54,335 bases of DNA from positions 1-54,335 of the forward strand of contig JABANP010000362.1 in NCBI GenBank assembly GCA_013115135.1. The letters run 5' to 3'. This document shows, one piece after another, positions 31,930-44,125 of the stretch. Position 1 is the stretch's first letter; every line of letters begins with the position of its first letter. Made by a program: the position numbers and the translations under genes. This DNA is from Perkinsus olseni. Its lineage: Eukaryota > Perkinsozoa > Perkinsida > Perkinsidae. Below the pieces are notes generated by a model, which made no database searches, had not been told where the DNA came from, and saw only the letters and a list, made by a program, of their open reading frames with translations.

Positions 31930-33100
31930 CGAGCGGGCAAGCTTGTTGCCTTCTTACGTTGTTGCCGAACATGCCGTATTTATCACATTATTGATTCATT
32001 ATTATCCGATGATGTCATTTGTGACCATTCAGTCGCTTACCCGCATCTGTTATTTCACCATACGAGTACTCGCCAAAGTCGCATCCAGCTTGAGACTTCG
32101 ACTTGCGCAAGTTCACCGAAGTTCAACCGTTGATGTCGGGCTTCACGAGGAATTGGGCGAAGATGCCAGTGGTAATTTACTCGGGTCCTCTCAAATATAT
32201 TGATCCGCTGCGAGTGATTTTCGGAGGCCTCACATCGGAAGGATCCATACCGCATCGCTGGCATAGGCTATACAGAACGTTTTAGGCATTATAAGCCACG
32301 TGGTGGCAAGGTATTCCATGATGAGCCTCCTTTCTCGCCGAGTTCATCACGGCATATATCGTGACTACGTTAGCAGCTAACGGTTAGTTGAGTGGATCCC
32401 CTTGTGTTGACTCAACACTGTTGAGCCAGTTTGTTCACTCTGTCGCCGTGGCTGTTAGATCCAGGCCCTAGTAGTCGGCAAACTCAGTACATGTCGAGTA
32501 GGGAATAACAACGACCTCGCCGAAAATCACACCAATTTCGGATATCGTGTGAGTCACACGGTGTGGCCCGACTCGGGGCGCCCGAGGGTGAGCTGGGTTC
32601 GGCTCAGCTTACATTCGTACCGCATCTCACGTGAGGTCCTCAAGGGCCGGGTTTTGGATGTTATAAGGAGCAGCTCCGTACTACGGAGTCCGTAGCTTCC
32701 CTAAGGAGCTAACGTTGAGACATCACGGTCCTTACTTTAGAAGGGAGCCTCAGATCCTCGCGCTCCTAAGCCTCCTAAATCATGAGGAGAAGCTCCTTCC
32801 TTCTTATGAGGGCCTGTCGGTCTCTCCTGGGTAAAGGAAACCTATTGCCAAACTCGAGCTGTGAAGATGAGCTGCACCGGTCAAGTTGAATCAGGGTACT
32901 ACTGCTGATTTTTCGCGCGAGCGAATGAACCGACCGACCAGTTAGTTAAGTGAGTAACGTTGGTATATTGAACATTGAGGGTAACGAGTCACCCATAACA
33001 GAACTCGAAACGACTAAGTGGGAAATGAACATCAAAAGATGCTACAGCGGCCATTCAATCACCGAGAAGACACCAAGCGCTGGAACCTCGAGACGTGCTT
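31930..33100. other. No gene supported
   Basis: Only short unconserved frames are seen. Sequence around 32680-32800 repeats the words AGGAGCT and CTCCTTA in short inverted arrangement. CTCAACA-C-TGTTGAG lies near 32412. Confidence 0.4.
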
Positions 33101-34196
33101 TCAATCGTCGCTACTCTCTACCACAGTTTCTACGATATCTTCACCGCTCCGACTGCACAGGTAAGCAGAATTATCGATGCAAACGATGTTCGAGAGAATC
33201 GACTCGCTCCTTATTGGAGAACGGCAGCCGCTGTGGTGGTGAGCAGCGGAGGCCGCGTGAACAATAAAAGCCTTCTTCAAGGTGAGATCCAGTCGCATCA
33301 CAACCACGACCTCGCCAGGCTGGGCCACGCACACCAAGGCCTCCGCCGTGGACGACCATGACATGTCTGAGAGCCTCATCCTGCCTTCATGATAGCGTCC
33401 TTGCACCAACCAAACCACATCCAGCTGGGCCATCGACGGAATATGATAGAGTACGCCATAGAGATCGAGGGCGATCACTTCGCCGTCACACACCGAGCAC
33501 ATCTCTCGGAAGTCCAACACTTGCTGCTGTTGTTGCTGCTTCCTTCGCGGCGTTATCGACAGTTTACAAGCGAGTTGAATTCGGTGATTATACGGATTGA
33601 TTTGCCAAAGACCATGCTCTTTACTTTCGTAAGCAAACACAGCGTCCCTCCACGCCCTCATGAGCATAGTGTGACGCACTGGGAACCTCGATCCGGGGTT
33701 AATGAAGTCCATGTAGCCCGACTTCCGCACATAAGCGTGGATGCCGGGGTTAGGCTCGCGGTAAAAGCAAACACGATCTCCGATGGCGCACATGGACTTG
33801 GCCATCCAACAGTCCCAACGATTGCTGCCCTTGAAGACAGGCCGCCGCTCTAAGTCGGTCAAACCGATGCTGTCGACTAAGTGGTACCTGCGAGGTCATC
33901 AGCGGATTATCCCAGACCGGGAGCTGCAGAACGCACCCTTCCATATCCATGTAAGCTAGCAGGAGCTCGTCACCGCTGCCGACTGCGATGGTTCGGCCGA
34001 CCGTGTTGGGTGGCAGAGGTATATGTCGGCCCTCCCTTAGCTCAGCGAGCCTCTGGTAGCGACATAAGTCCCAGATGGCGGAGGCCAGGCAAAGCGTTCC
34101 ATCTTGAAGCAGTTTCCGTAACGCTAATATCCGAAGGAGTGTGGTTCTTCGGCTTCCTGAGGTCCTCGAAGGGGACATGTATTCACGAACTGCCAA
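33101..34196 (-). pseudogene. Long protein in two frames (propeller-like), frame break near 33.86 kb
   Basis: Two overlapping minus-strand frames read as one protein. The upstream part (about 33870-34196) contains LRKLLQDGTLCLASAIWDL and PNTVGRTIAVGSGDELLLAY. The downstream part (33101-33862) contains SNRWDCWMAKSMC, GLWQINPYNHRIQ, a run of seven Q, and ends VESSDD. The frame shifts by one base around 33.86-33.88 kb with no convincing intron. Repeating short beta-like stretches suggest a propeller-type fold, by inference only. It is either a pseudogene, a frameshifted gene or has a non-obvious intron. An upstream start is not identified. Confidence 0.5.
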
Positions 34197-34289
34197 ACAG
34201 GATTAGACGGTGCGTCAGTAACATCTCATCCAGGTTCGGAAAGCAGTTTCGCGAGCGGCCGAGTATTTTGGAGACGATGTCTCGAATGT

Positions 34290-35150
34290 AGCTCAGCATG
34301 TATCTCGAAGGTCTATGAGCGTCGCTCGCGGAGAATGCCTTCTGAATTTCGATAAAATATGGGGCCCCGATTAATATTGGAGCCATCACAGCAAAACACG
34401 ATCGTATAATTCAACGACGAAGACACCAGGAGGCTGACGAGGGCAGAAGGCAGAGGACACACGAAGGCAAAACAAGAGAACACACGAAAGGATTGCTTTG
34501 AGCGGTTCATCGTGCTCCGTGACGCAAACCCAAAAATACTTGGGAGATTGGAAGCAGCAGAATACAGGATGTTCACATATCATGACCGAAAAACGATCTC
34601 CTCTACCTTCTCGATCTGCCGATTTAGACTCGCGAACTGCTTCTGTTACTACATGCAGTTCCCTGATCAACAGCGGACCCCTTCGTCCACAGGAGAGGCT
34701 CCTGCTCCAGATGTAACTCGACACGAGACCTTCGCTCCACTAGGAGGTCCTGAAGAGTAGCACACTATTTACAAAAATTAATTCAAAAACTTCTCGGTTC
34801 TAGTAAAATCGATTTTTCTAGATCTACTTTTTTTACACCTAGACAACTCAGCAGCAACCGTTTCAACCTGAAACGGTTGCTGCTGAAACTTTCAAGATGG
34901 CGACTCAAGATTAGGCTTTGAACTAACAATGGCTAACTCAACAGTGTTGAGTCAACACTGCAAAGAAATGCGCAATCGAAGTCATACCTGAGCAGGGTGT
35001 TCCGTTTCCATTGTGAACAAGTGTTTCAATTGAAAATTTCCTGAAATTTCCGCAAGAAATTATGGCATCGGAAAATAGCGAGAATGGCGGAAAGGAGAGA
35101 GATCTATGGCGGAAGGCGCAAGAAGAAAAAAACTTGAACAAGAGTGACTC
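34290..35150. other. No gene supported; hairpin inside
   Basis: A minus-strand 112-codon stretch (34386-34724) and small plus-strand frames are unconfirmed. A+T-rich sequence surrounds the hairpin at 34848-34886. ATTTCC repeats occur at 35028-35060. Confidence 0.4.
34848..34886. repeat. 18-bp-arm perfect hairpin
   Basis: Arms 34848-34865 and 34869-34886 are perfect with loop ACC, the same loop as the hairpin at 123-171. A shorter CTCAACA-G-TGTTGAG palindrome lies near 34935. Confidence 0.85.
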
Positions 35151-35156
35151 CTAGCG

Positions 35157-38100
35157 TACACATTCTCCGCCCACAGCTCCCGGACAATGACTTAAAATGG
35201 GTTAGTCTCTCACGGTCTACCCTCATTGGCAAGCGTCCATCATACATCGATCAGTCGGCCACGCGCTCATCAGTTACTGATGAACCTGAGGATGGATTTC
35301 AACTCCGCTCCTCACGCAAGGATTGCGGCCGAGAACTTGGAGTTCTGAACTCCGATGCCATCGGACCGATGGGTGTCAACGGTCGACTGGCAACCTTATC
35401 GGAACCTTGAAGGTTCGAAAAGAGTCCCTGGGAGCTCCAGGCAAAGGGTTTTCACATGGTGGCACACTTGGTCTCTTCGAATTTTTCTTCTAGAAAAAGA
35501 GAAAGAAGTATCTTCGATACTTCTTTTAGATACTCTACCTAAGCGTCTTAACGGGCGAGGGCAAGCGTTGGATGTTTTCGTCTGTCATCGCTGGGTGAGG
35601 AAGCTCTAGGTTATTCGACCATAGCATATGTGCACGCAGGGCACCCGAATCGAGAATCTCGTGAAGGGGTTTCAAGTGTTGGCTGATCGATGATTCAAGA
35701 TATTTTCGCTCATTCTCGTTTGCACTCTCTACATAACACAATCGAGCTGTGCTCTTACTAGCTTCGCACCATCAATCCATTCTCTCAACTACTCCACGTT
35801 CTATCTGCTCTATCTCATCCACTGTGAGCCCAATCTACTTATGTTGTGTTCTATAACTACACCTACTGCAACGAGATAGTGCAACGTAGCGGCTCCTTGT
35901 TCGAATCAAGCTGGTTGTCACTAATAACTGGCTGGATACAAGAATACTGTTTGTCATTGTGAAGGTCTCCACCAAGGATGAATACGGTCGCTCTTCGAGC
36001 TCTCTATGCTCTGAGAGCATTGCTCTCTAATAGAGAGTCTCTATTGTAACTTTCACCAGGTCTACTCGGTCTCAGCGCCACAAACGAATGAGCAACGCAT
36101 ACGTAGTTCAAATGACCCACGTGTGTTGCACCATGCAACTTGCATGGTATTCTGCCGGCCCCCTTTTTCAGGCTGGAGAGAATCCTCCTCAATGGCAGAT
36201 CAGGGTGAAAGATAAAATCCTGGACAAGGCAGCAACATTCAGAACTACATCCAGGAAGGGCAGAGAGCCAACCAGATCCGAGTTCCTAAGACCGCCGAAG
36301 AGGATGTCATCCTAGCGGCCGCCTTATACCCCGATTTGGAAAACAAGGACGAAACTGTGATGACTAATGTGTCCAGAGGCTGTATCGCCGATACAGTATC
36401 GGCATCTCCTTCTTCCTTTATGATATCTCCTCCACGATATCACAAGCATGGGAAATAAGCCAAGAGAATATGCGCCTCTTCAAGACATTCTCAGGAGTGT
36501 GGGAGACGAAATCGTTGCGAAGTTGATTCAGGACAAATACAGATTGAGAGGCTAAGGACAAGGACAAATACGTAGAGCCGATCCTCTTCCCAGAGTTCGC
36601 GGACGTAATAGTCCTTGCGGTAAATGCTCCGTATCTAGGGGCGCGTTCATCAAAGATAAGCCAAGGTGTGAAGCGTACACAGGTCTAAATTTTTGGACTC
36701 TAAAAGAGGCAGAATGCTGGTATGAAACGGATCTACGGTATTACGCGTCAAGTTACGGATAATATTGTGGAACTAAGCAAGCAAATAGCCACTGAGATCG
36801 GGTCCTGTTCGGCTCATTTCCAGTCCTGCGTGCGCTGGATACGTAAAACCAAGGTCAAAGCCAGCCAATGCTCGCATCTCCTCGGCGCAGCGGGATGTCA
36901 TCAGATTTGTAACATTCTCAGAGGATACCTTTGGAGGTCTGTTAGAGAAGTTTGGATTAGTGATCGAGTACGCAGTACTCCTATCGAATGACGCGAAGGG
37001 AGTTCCCGAGTTGCCTGTGTTAAGACGTTATAGACAGACTAGGCTCAGACGATCTGTCTAAGAAAGACCGTCTATCGCATTGATCGATCGAGAGATGACG
37101 CCTACCGGCAGTTGGAACAAAGAAGCCCCGATCTTGTCACGCCTCCTCCGCTTCATTGGCGGATTATCATCAGCTGACTTTTTCCTTTAGGAGGGCACTG
37201 AAGGCGAAGACGAAGACTCAATCAGGTCCGCGAAGAAGATTGCCGCCTTTTACTTAAGGAACGCCAGCAAGATTGACCAGTATGCTCGCCCAAATGACAT
37301 ATCAACTATCCCTGAATTTGGCAGTGAGGAGAAGAAGCACCTGATTAGGGAGCTAGAAGGCGAGGATGAAGAAGAATGAGAGGTCTGTTCACTTATCTTA
37401 CGGGCGCTCCCACCCTGAGACAGTATCTTCCTCAGATCCGTCTCTCCGCAGATGGAAAATTTCTTTCTGGTCTTCCCTGGACGTCGGTGGCGGGGCGAAG
37501 CTCCGTTTACGCGAGCTCTCGTCTTTCCCATCGAGCTCTCGAACTCCGTTGGTCGTCGTGAACTTTTGCGTTCACGACGCTCACCAAGAGGCTCTTTCGG
37601 TATGCAGGGGAAAACTACCTGGAGTTCGGAATGGTGAAAGCGAGCCTCGCTTAGCGGGGAATCCCCGCCGGGGATGAGCACATGCTTTCCAAGCCTTTCC
37701 TGTAGGTCGTTGTTATTATCACTTGTCAAAGAGCATAAAAAACAACGCCTCGACACGACACAATGGCCCGAAAAGATGAGGAGTACCGTGACTAAACCAG
37801 GCGCAGTCTGATTTGGTGCGTGAATATCATCTATGTCTCTCCATTCTACACTATAGCTTTCCTTGCAGCGGTTGCAAATAGAAGAATATCACGTCGAACT
37901 CGGAAACGGCATGCATGGATTTCTCGCTGAAGCAGCGTTTCCAGGTAACCAGATTAGAGTACGAAAGCAAACAGAGGGGGTTGTCGAAGCATCGGCTACC
38001 ACTATTGACGTTGAAGGCTGAGGACACCAAGATATGGAAGGGTTATAGAGCCAATTTGAACGATCGCCTGGCCAGCACGGATTATCTATCGGCAAAGTGG

Positions 38101-38330
38101 GAAGATTGAGGCATGATATCAGGATTTGTAATAAGCCAACAGACTGTTCGGAACAGTGGAGGAGTATACGGCGATATGTACATCGTCAGTAAATTTCAGT
38201 GAGTCACAGCATATTTCCTGATATCGGCCGAAATTCGGCCGCCGAATAACTGGATATGCGCTGACTTTTGTACCAGCATACCGAAATAGACTGGTTTCTA
38301 GCAAGCGCTCCATACTGCGCATCCTTCTGT
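35157..38330 (+). repeat. Diverged segmental duplication, copy 2
   Basis: Partner of 27117-30110. It differs by insertions, such as AAAGAAGTATC-TTC-GATACTTCTTT, a perfect hairpin near 35500-35525, and by the 1.2-kb decayed coding region at 36192-37379 that copy 1 lacks. Confidence 0.75.
36192..37379 (+). pseudogene. Decayed coding region, several frames
   Basis: Protein-like stretches succeed each other in different frames. ATG 36192 hits a stop at codon 8, then an open piece contains NIQNYIQEGQRANQIRVPK and EEDVILAAALYPDLENK. A piece at 36448-36555 begins MGNKPREYAPLQDILRSV. A piece at about 36722 includes ITRQVTDNIVELSKQIATEI. The last piece contains IRSAKKIAAFYLRNASKIDQ and ends in an acidic tail at 37379. 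The order and length (about 390 codons) suggest one former protein. A nucleoprotein- or capsid-like origin is conceivable from the composition, but I recognise no family. Confidence 0.45.
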
Positions 38331-38400
38331 ATTAATTCGACAGTGAAGGGCGCCTCTATGCGCCTGCTTGTTTTCCTCAAATGCTGCGTTGACCTTCTGA

Positions 38401-38664
38401 TCTATCTCTGTAAGTGGCAATGACACCGAACAGATACTTCAGATGCGAACTGCGGACCCGAACTTAGATCCTTTAGAACCCGGTGAGGATGGCTTCTTAC
38501 AGCCCACAGCTGGCCCGATCGAGTCTGCTTGGTGAGTTGTCAAGAATGATATCAAGAAGTCATTGGAAACCGTTGGCTTCAAATGGCTTCAAGCCAAGCT
38601 GAAACAGCCGCAGCCTAACAGTCTGACCAAGACCGAGCTCAGGACTCTCCGTATCCTGCATTGA
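38401..38664 (+). pseudogene. Coding remnant with one internal stop
   Basis: One frame runs from 38401 to the stop 38662-38664, broken only by TGA at 38533-38535. The pieces read like protein (DTEQILQMRTADPNLDPLEP; KKSLETVGFKWLQAKLKQPQ). It lies just beyond duplication copy 2 on the same strand as the decayed region at 36.2-37.4 kb and may be the end of the same element. No family was recognised. Confidence 0.45.
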
Positions 38665-38669
38665 CCGAG

Positions 38670-39300
38670 CAAAGGCGGCAGTGACGGAAAGGAACGGGGT
38701 TCAGTTCTTCAACCGCGTCCGAAGGCTTGAAGGCACCTCAGGTGCCGCACCTGCCTTAAGGACTCCCTGAGGCAGGAAGATATTCCTGTGGGGGTCTGAT
38801 ACTCCGAGTGCGACTCAATCCGACCGACTGGGTCACTGTTACTCATGCATGGGAGAGTCAATGCTTTCTCAATGTGCTTCGCTGTTGTGTTGGGTAACTC
38901 AACTTGAGTTATGATCAATCCAAGTAGCGCGCGCAAGAAATTGATGCTGGGTCTTTTTAAGTTGGTTTTCAATCTTTAATTTGAAGTCCGAGTTTTTTGA
39001 ATATTTCAGCAGGATCCCAGCACAGTCACAGTCACACTTAATCGAACTTGAGCTTTTTTAAATTTTTCGAAACAAGAATTTTTCAATTCGATCTTGGACA
39101 CTCCATCTTGAAACAAAACGATTTTAAGATGAAGTCTCCATATTTTAATTTCCCAAAAAATAATTGAATTGAGGGCGTATCCTGAAGGTCAGGCTAAACT
39201 GATCCCCCAATAGAAAGGTAGATCGGTGCCGGACCAGCACTGCTGGTTTAACTAAGCCGTACTGTCAGCGTCGGACTTCAAACTCACACACACCGCCAAT
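38670..39300. other. A+T-rich spacer, no gene
   Basis: The segment 39000-39170 is markedly A+T-rich, with TTTTTCGAAACAAGAATTTT-like words. Bases 39240-39300 (ACTAAGCCG...AACTCACACACAC) repeat 26890-26935, so a dispersed repeat ends here. Confidence 0.45.
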
Positions 39301-39308
39301 CGAGTTCT

Positions 39309-39542
39309 ATGGCTTACCAAAGACATTCTCGTTCGGCCCCTGATGCGCTCGGCTGCAGTGTGAGCCATTTCCTCGAGGAGCTTCACCTGGCAGGACGCAG
39401 CGCCAGGGAGACGATGAACGAGGGCAACCCACTAGATTTCGAAGTTCCTCGACTCTACGCCTCATCGAAGCCACGACCCGCTGTTGTTTATAGGACTCCA
39501 CTCGAGCCTTCTCGATCCTTGACAGAATCTCGAAAAGAATAA
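39309..39542 (+). CDS. Small ORF, 77 aa, unknown
   Basis: ATG 39309 opens MAYQRHSRSAPDALGCSV, followed by a helical stretch (SHFLEELHLAGRSARE) and a basic end. It directly follows a dispersed repeat that also precedes the nested-repeat ORF region at 26.9 kb. There is no signal peptide. It could be the first exon of something longer. Support is composition only. Confidence 0.4.
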   Translation: MAYQRHSRSAPDALGCSVSHFLEELHLAGRSARETMNEGNPLDFEVPRLYASSKPRPAVVYRTPLEPSRSLTESRKE

Positions 39543-39570
39543 CTTATCATCCAAGACTTTTCCGAAGCAG

Positions 39571-40131
39571 TTAATCAGAGTTTAAAGTATTTTCCCAAAA
39601 ACAGTCAGAAAAATATCCGCGGTTATGGTCAGTGACGATAGAGGAGTCCTGTGAGTTGTTTCGTTCGGGGAACTTTCGCCCTTCGGTCCACCAGAACTCC
39701 CCAAGCGCTGTATGGTAGATGATATGATTCGTATAATTCGTACCATACGAGACGAGCAGCGAGCTACTCGTGGCAACAGCCCTCAATGGCCAAGCCGACA
39801 ATACGTTATTTCCCTGTGCCCTTAAGCTTAGTCGCTTCGCTGTTGAACGGTGGTGTTCCGTTTTCTCTAGACTAAAGAAGTTGTAAGCCCAATGCGTATC
39901 GAGCTCACTCTCTTCCATTGAGACTAATAAGTCGTCCATCGAACGACTGTGTGATTGGCCTACGTTTGTTGTTGCAGCTGAACTACTGTCATTAACACGC
40001 CACAGAGGGATGAACTCAGCGGACTCGATTGACATGTTACGACGCACTACCACAGTCCCCCACCCGACCACTGTACTGAACTCAACACTTATGATGATAA
40101 TGGAGAAATGAATAGCTGCATTCAGATCCAT
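39571..40131 (-). CDS. Unknown protein or last exon, about 150-186 codons
   Basis: A minus-strand open frame with strong protein character (HWAYNFFSLEKTEHHRS, LSAWPLRAVATSSSLLVSYG, ALGEFWWTEGRKF). It ends at 39571. The first about 15 codons (AIHFSIIIISVEFS) may be intronic, because AG-bounded 3' splice candidates lie there. It resembles the propeller-like proteins in style but has no demonstrable similarity. It may be the 3' exon of a gene starting above 40.1 kb. Confidence 0.5.
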   Translation of the reverse strand: MDLNAAIHFSIIIISVEFSTVVGWGTVVVRRNMSIESAEFIPLWRVNDSSSAATTNVGQSHSRSMDDLLVSMEESELDTHWAYNFFSLEKTEHHRSTAKRLSLRAQGNNVLSAWPLRAVATSSSLLVSYGTNYTNHIIYHTALGEFWWTEGRKFPERNNSQDSSIVTDHNRGYFSDCFWENTLNSD

Positions 40132-40199
40132 GCACGACGGAGCAGTAACATAACAACGATAATATCGTCAGGTCGTCATCAACCACCCGAAGTTGCCAC

Positions 40200-42560
40200 G
40201 GCATGGAACTGCTCCAGTCGACGGAAGCAAACTCGAAAGGCCTGAGGACATCACTGACGCCCCTCATCTTTCTTTCTCTCATACCGGAATCTTGTCGATT
40301 CTTGATCGGGTAGTGGCCGCTGCTACGGCTAACGCGCTTGCCAAAGTCTCGGACGCGTCGGAGTACTTCTCGCAGAGGGCTTTCAAGTCGAAGGGCGGCA
40401 GTACAGCAGCTCTTCCCTGACAGGCGAGAATCAACAGCCCCGACCAACACGATCTCACCCTCTCCTTAATTTCAGTCTGTGCAACCGTGCGGAGCATATC
40501 CAAGGTCACCGCTCGGTCAATACAAGTGACCTCTTCGCCGTCCACAGCGGAATCCTCGCCGAGTAGGTAGGGTCTTGCCCATCGCCAACACGACGCCGTA
40601 CTGTAGCAAAACCGATGCTGACAGACAAAAGGCTGTCAGCCTTACTTAATCACCCCGGGCGCCAATCGGACAAAGGGGGCCACGGCTCTCCCCGTGGGAT
40701 TCTTCCCGAGCCTCTCGGGATCAGGATTCCCTTCCGGGCCTCGGAACGGTGAATAGGTCTCGATGAAGGCCTTCAGAGACGGCCAAGCTCGCACCTTCCC
40801 GCCGAAACAACTGCGCGGCACAGCAGCAATCTCACGGTTACCACTTCTTCGGAGCTGATATTGATAACGTCATCAGCGAGAATATGCATCGACACGATCC
40901 TGGCTATCGAGTCCTGCAGTCTCGGACAAGCTGAGTTGTCCCATAGTAACCACCATAGCCGTAGAGGCTCGCTCATAAATGGGGACCTGCCGGATGCCGC
41001 ATTGACGACGCTGATCGACTCCCTTTCTGGGAGAATGTGTCGGTCTCTACTGTATACGCGTATGGCCCTCTGCGTATCTACTCCGATAGAGTTTATTGAA
41101 GAATCATACTTCAGAAAAAGGGCAATCGAAGCAAAATGAGAGAGTTACAATCGACCAGCCGCCGTGCTGTCGATTCATTACACGATCTGTCTTGCATGAA
41201 TGAGGCTATTCTGAATTCATAATTTCTGGGTTGAGCTGGGGACTGAAGACTGCATGGGAGCTGCTGTTTCCTCGACCTTCCCAAACCTACGCGATTCGAC
41301 TAGCTACTATGCTGTGAACTGAGAAGGGGAAATCTCTTCGTTACAGAAGGAAGCTCGGAGTTTTTCGGTATAAATACCCTGCACAACTTTACGACCAGAA
41401 CGAATCTGATGGGGCGATCGGCCATCCAAAATAAAGATAGGATGTCGTGCCGTTGTTCGCGCGCTGTCCCTCTACGTCAAGACAGAGAGCCAGACTCTCT
41501 CTCCGCATCATCTCGTCTGATGGTCGTCGTGTCCTTCCAAGTGGTTATAACAATTATTTCTCGAAAGAAGCATGAAGATGGTGCCTTCAATTAAGATCCG
41601 CCATGCCAGCGGTCAGAAATATTGAAAAACGATAGTAGTAATAATGATACGACGATCAGAGCAGCCAGAACCGTATCGTTGCTCACTCCTCAGATGCCAC
41701 CTCCTCATCATTATCAAACAACACCTCGAGGAGCCGTCCAGCAGCGGTCTGGACCCTCACGGTGGCATCGTAGCAGCAGTCTAGTAACATCGAGCACCAC
41801 TCGTCACGAGTATCCTCGGAGAACAGGGCCACTCCAGAATCTTCTACGACCGTAGCCATCGCGGTGAGACCAGCGGCTCTCACGGCTGACTCCGGATCTG
41901 AGGAGGTTGCAACGCTTCTGAGGTCGAAGGAGGTGGAACACGGGTGCAAAAGATACGTTTAGGGGACCTACCGTTCTGGAGGCACTCGAACAACGCCCTT
42001 CTCGCCGCCTCACGCTGTGTTTCAGGAAGGGCCTGATGGAGGGTTTAACGATGGCGTCACAGAGAATCGAACATGGGTCGTCACCACTACATCCTCGAAG
42101 AATCACCAACTAGACTGAGGGGCTGCTGTCACGATTTCGTTCCTCACCTCAACCGAAAGGGTGTTGACCAGAACCGCAACTGCCGCTTCTCTGACCACCG
42201 CTGCGATATCGCCAACCCTCGGTATAACCACAGACTCCAACACATCCTCAGCAGCACGACCATGGACGAGACCAGCTGCCGCGTCCAGAACCACTATTCG
42301 GATCTGAGCAACCTTCGTGGACGGAGAACCCAGAGGGCGGGAGCACCTTCCTAATCGACGATCGGCTGAGCTTGCCCAAGCATCTGATCACAGCCGCCCT
42401 CACAGCTGAGAGGAGGTCTCCTCGTACTTGACTGCCTCTTCCAATTCGGCGTCGACAAGTCCACCGACCAGGGCCTCAAGCTCTTCTCTCCTCTTCGTGA
42501 CAGCCTCCTTAGAAAGGAAGGCGGCGATGATACCTACCCAGATCCCTCACCACGAGGAAG
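40200..42560 (-). CDS. HEAT-repeat protein, possibly condensin CAP-G-like, multi-exon
   Basis: Several minus-strand exons read as helical HEAT-type repeats: KRREELEALVGGL (about 42.48 kb), LSAVRAAVIRCLGKLSRSSI (about 42.40), VIPRVGDIAAVVREAAVAVL (about 42.21), SAVRAAGLTAMATVVEDSG (about 41.87), RDEWCSMLLDCCYDATVRVQ (about 41.79), RLQDSIARIVSMHILADDVI (about 40.90), and KALCEKYSDASETLASALAV (about 40.35). The arrangement of paired helices with 'VR-A' turns is typical of condensin and cohesin accessory subunits. Assignment to CAP-G is a guess from the internal order. Introns are short, but not all frames could be joined. The end is near 40.2-40.3 kb. If right, it acts in mitotic chromosome compaction. 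Confidence 0.45.
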
Positions 42561-44120
42561 CTAAGCAGTGGCGGTAATAATCGTCGCCTTGATAGATCGG
42601 TAGTCTCTGTATATTCGGACCACATGACCACCGTGAATCTTAGGTTGAACGGTGGCGAATCCAAGTTTACTCGAACGAGCTGGATGTGCCCGTTCATGTG
42701 GTTGTGTTCTCACTTTCCACTCGGGATCGACGGTATCCCAGAGTGGGAGGCCACGCGTTGTAGCCACCCAAAAACTCCGCACACCCCCGCCTCCCTCCCA
42801 CCATCATTGGCCAGCTGCACGCCCTCATGTTCATTCAGATCCTGCACGAGGTCATCAATACCAAGGCCTGGCAGCTCTCGCGCTCCCGCGTGGCGACCAC
42901 CGATAGAAACCCACCAGACAGTTGCTGCGTTCTGCTCTTCTTGATGCCACTCTGCTTCAATATGATACCGACGAGACCGCTGGTGCCCGATGATGCCGGT
43001 ACTACTGAAGGTGGAAAGGCTGAGTGGCGATTGAGAACGACTTTGTAATGCCCCTTCCACTGACCCTATCTATGCTGCGATAAGAATCTACGCCCTAGCT
43101 AAGCTAAGTTACCGATGGAGTTACAGATTGGATTTTAGACAGTTAAGTTCGGAATCCGAACTTAATTGCTTCCAACTTTCCGACGGGAAGATACTACCCT
43201 ACTGCCATGCATGACTAGCTTCGACCTAAGATACTCATCCTTGCGACAACAGTCATGTTCACTAACAACCTCGAACCGTGTCACTCTGATACGCCGCCGC
43301 CCTCTCATTCAAAAGAATCCAATCGCCATGCTGGCATCAGACACAGAAGGTCGCCTCCCCCATTCCCCCAAATACCCTCCCCTGTCGCCCTGCAGGCTCG
43401 CTTCCCCCTAGGGACCATCGCCCCTTCACAAGACGCCGAGTCCGCCAACTGTGGCGGTAGATGTTCCGGTTGGGGCTGCTGTATCATCCTCTCGAGATGG
43501 GAATAATCCACAGGAGACCTCGCCGCGCTGAGCCTGGCCGAAGACCGGCGGCCCGCCCCCGACCTTGTAGGCATCAAGAAGGGACGCACTGTGAACAGCA
43601 TAGCCGACCACCGAGGCAAAGTTAAATACACCTTTTGATTCTAATCGTCCAGACTTTTTTTTGAGAAGGGATAAAGATTGCTGCGTCACCGAGTGTCACC
43701 AGTGATTCGCACGAGTGCGCGCGGGAATCATTTCTGCTAAGACGTATAAGAAGACGTAACGGAGATCTACTACAAGGTGATGTGAAAGAACACCACCAAA
43801 TTCTACCGCCCTCAAGAAGGAAGGATTCTCGAAGAATCGAGGTATCACGCACCTCAATAGAGAGCGTAGTATTACCAACTCCACCAGGCCTCATCAACCG
43901 TGAGCCGACACATTCCACAGGCCTCCCTTCAGTTGCTCTTGCCAGTTCACTTAGTAGGAGTTACGGAAGTTACTCTACTGCCCTTCTGTCTCCCACAATT
44001 CCACACCGTTAGTCACAGACTATAGCAGAGAAGACAAGCAGTTGCTCAAGCAAAGCTCATATCCTCTCCACGCCGTTACTCATACTACACCCAACCCGGA
44101 GTGGCCGTTATCAACATCAT
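42561..44120. other. Probable exons on uncertain strand
   Basis: Two candidate coding stretches exist. Plus 42790-42900 reads IIGQLHALMFIQILHEVINT, but the minus strand reads ELPGLGIDDLVQDLNEHEGV at the same place. At 43430-43640 the minus strand reads FNFASVVGYAVHSASLLDAY. I could not decide between strands or join exons. Motif copies at 42636-42650 and 43219-43234 indicate that introns are present. Confidence 0.35.
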
Positions 44121-44125
44121 CATCA

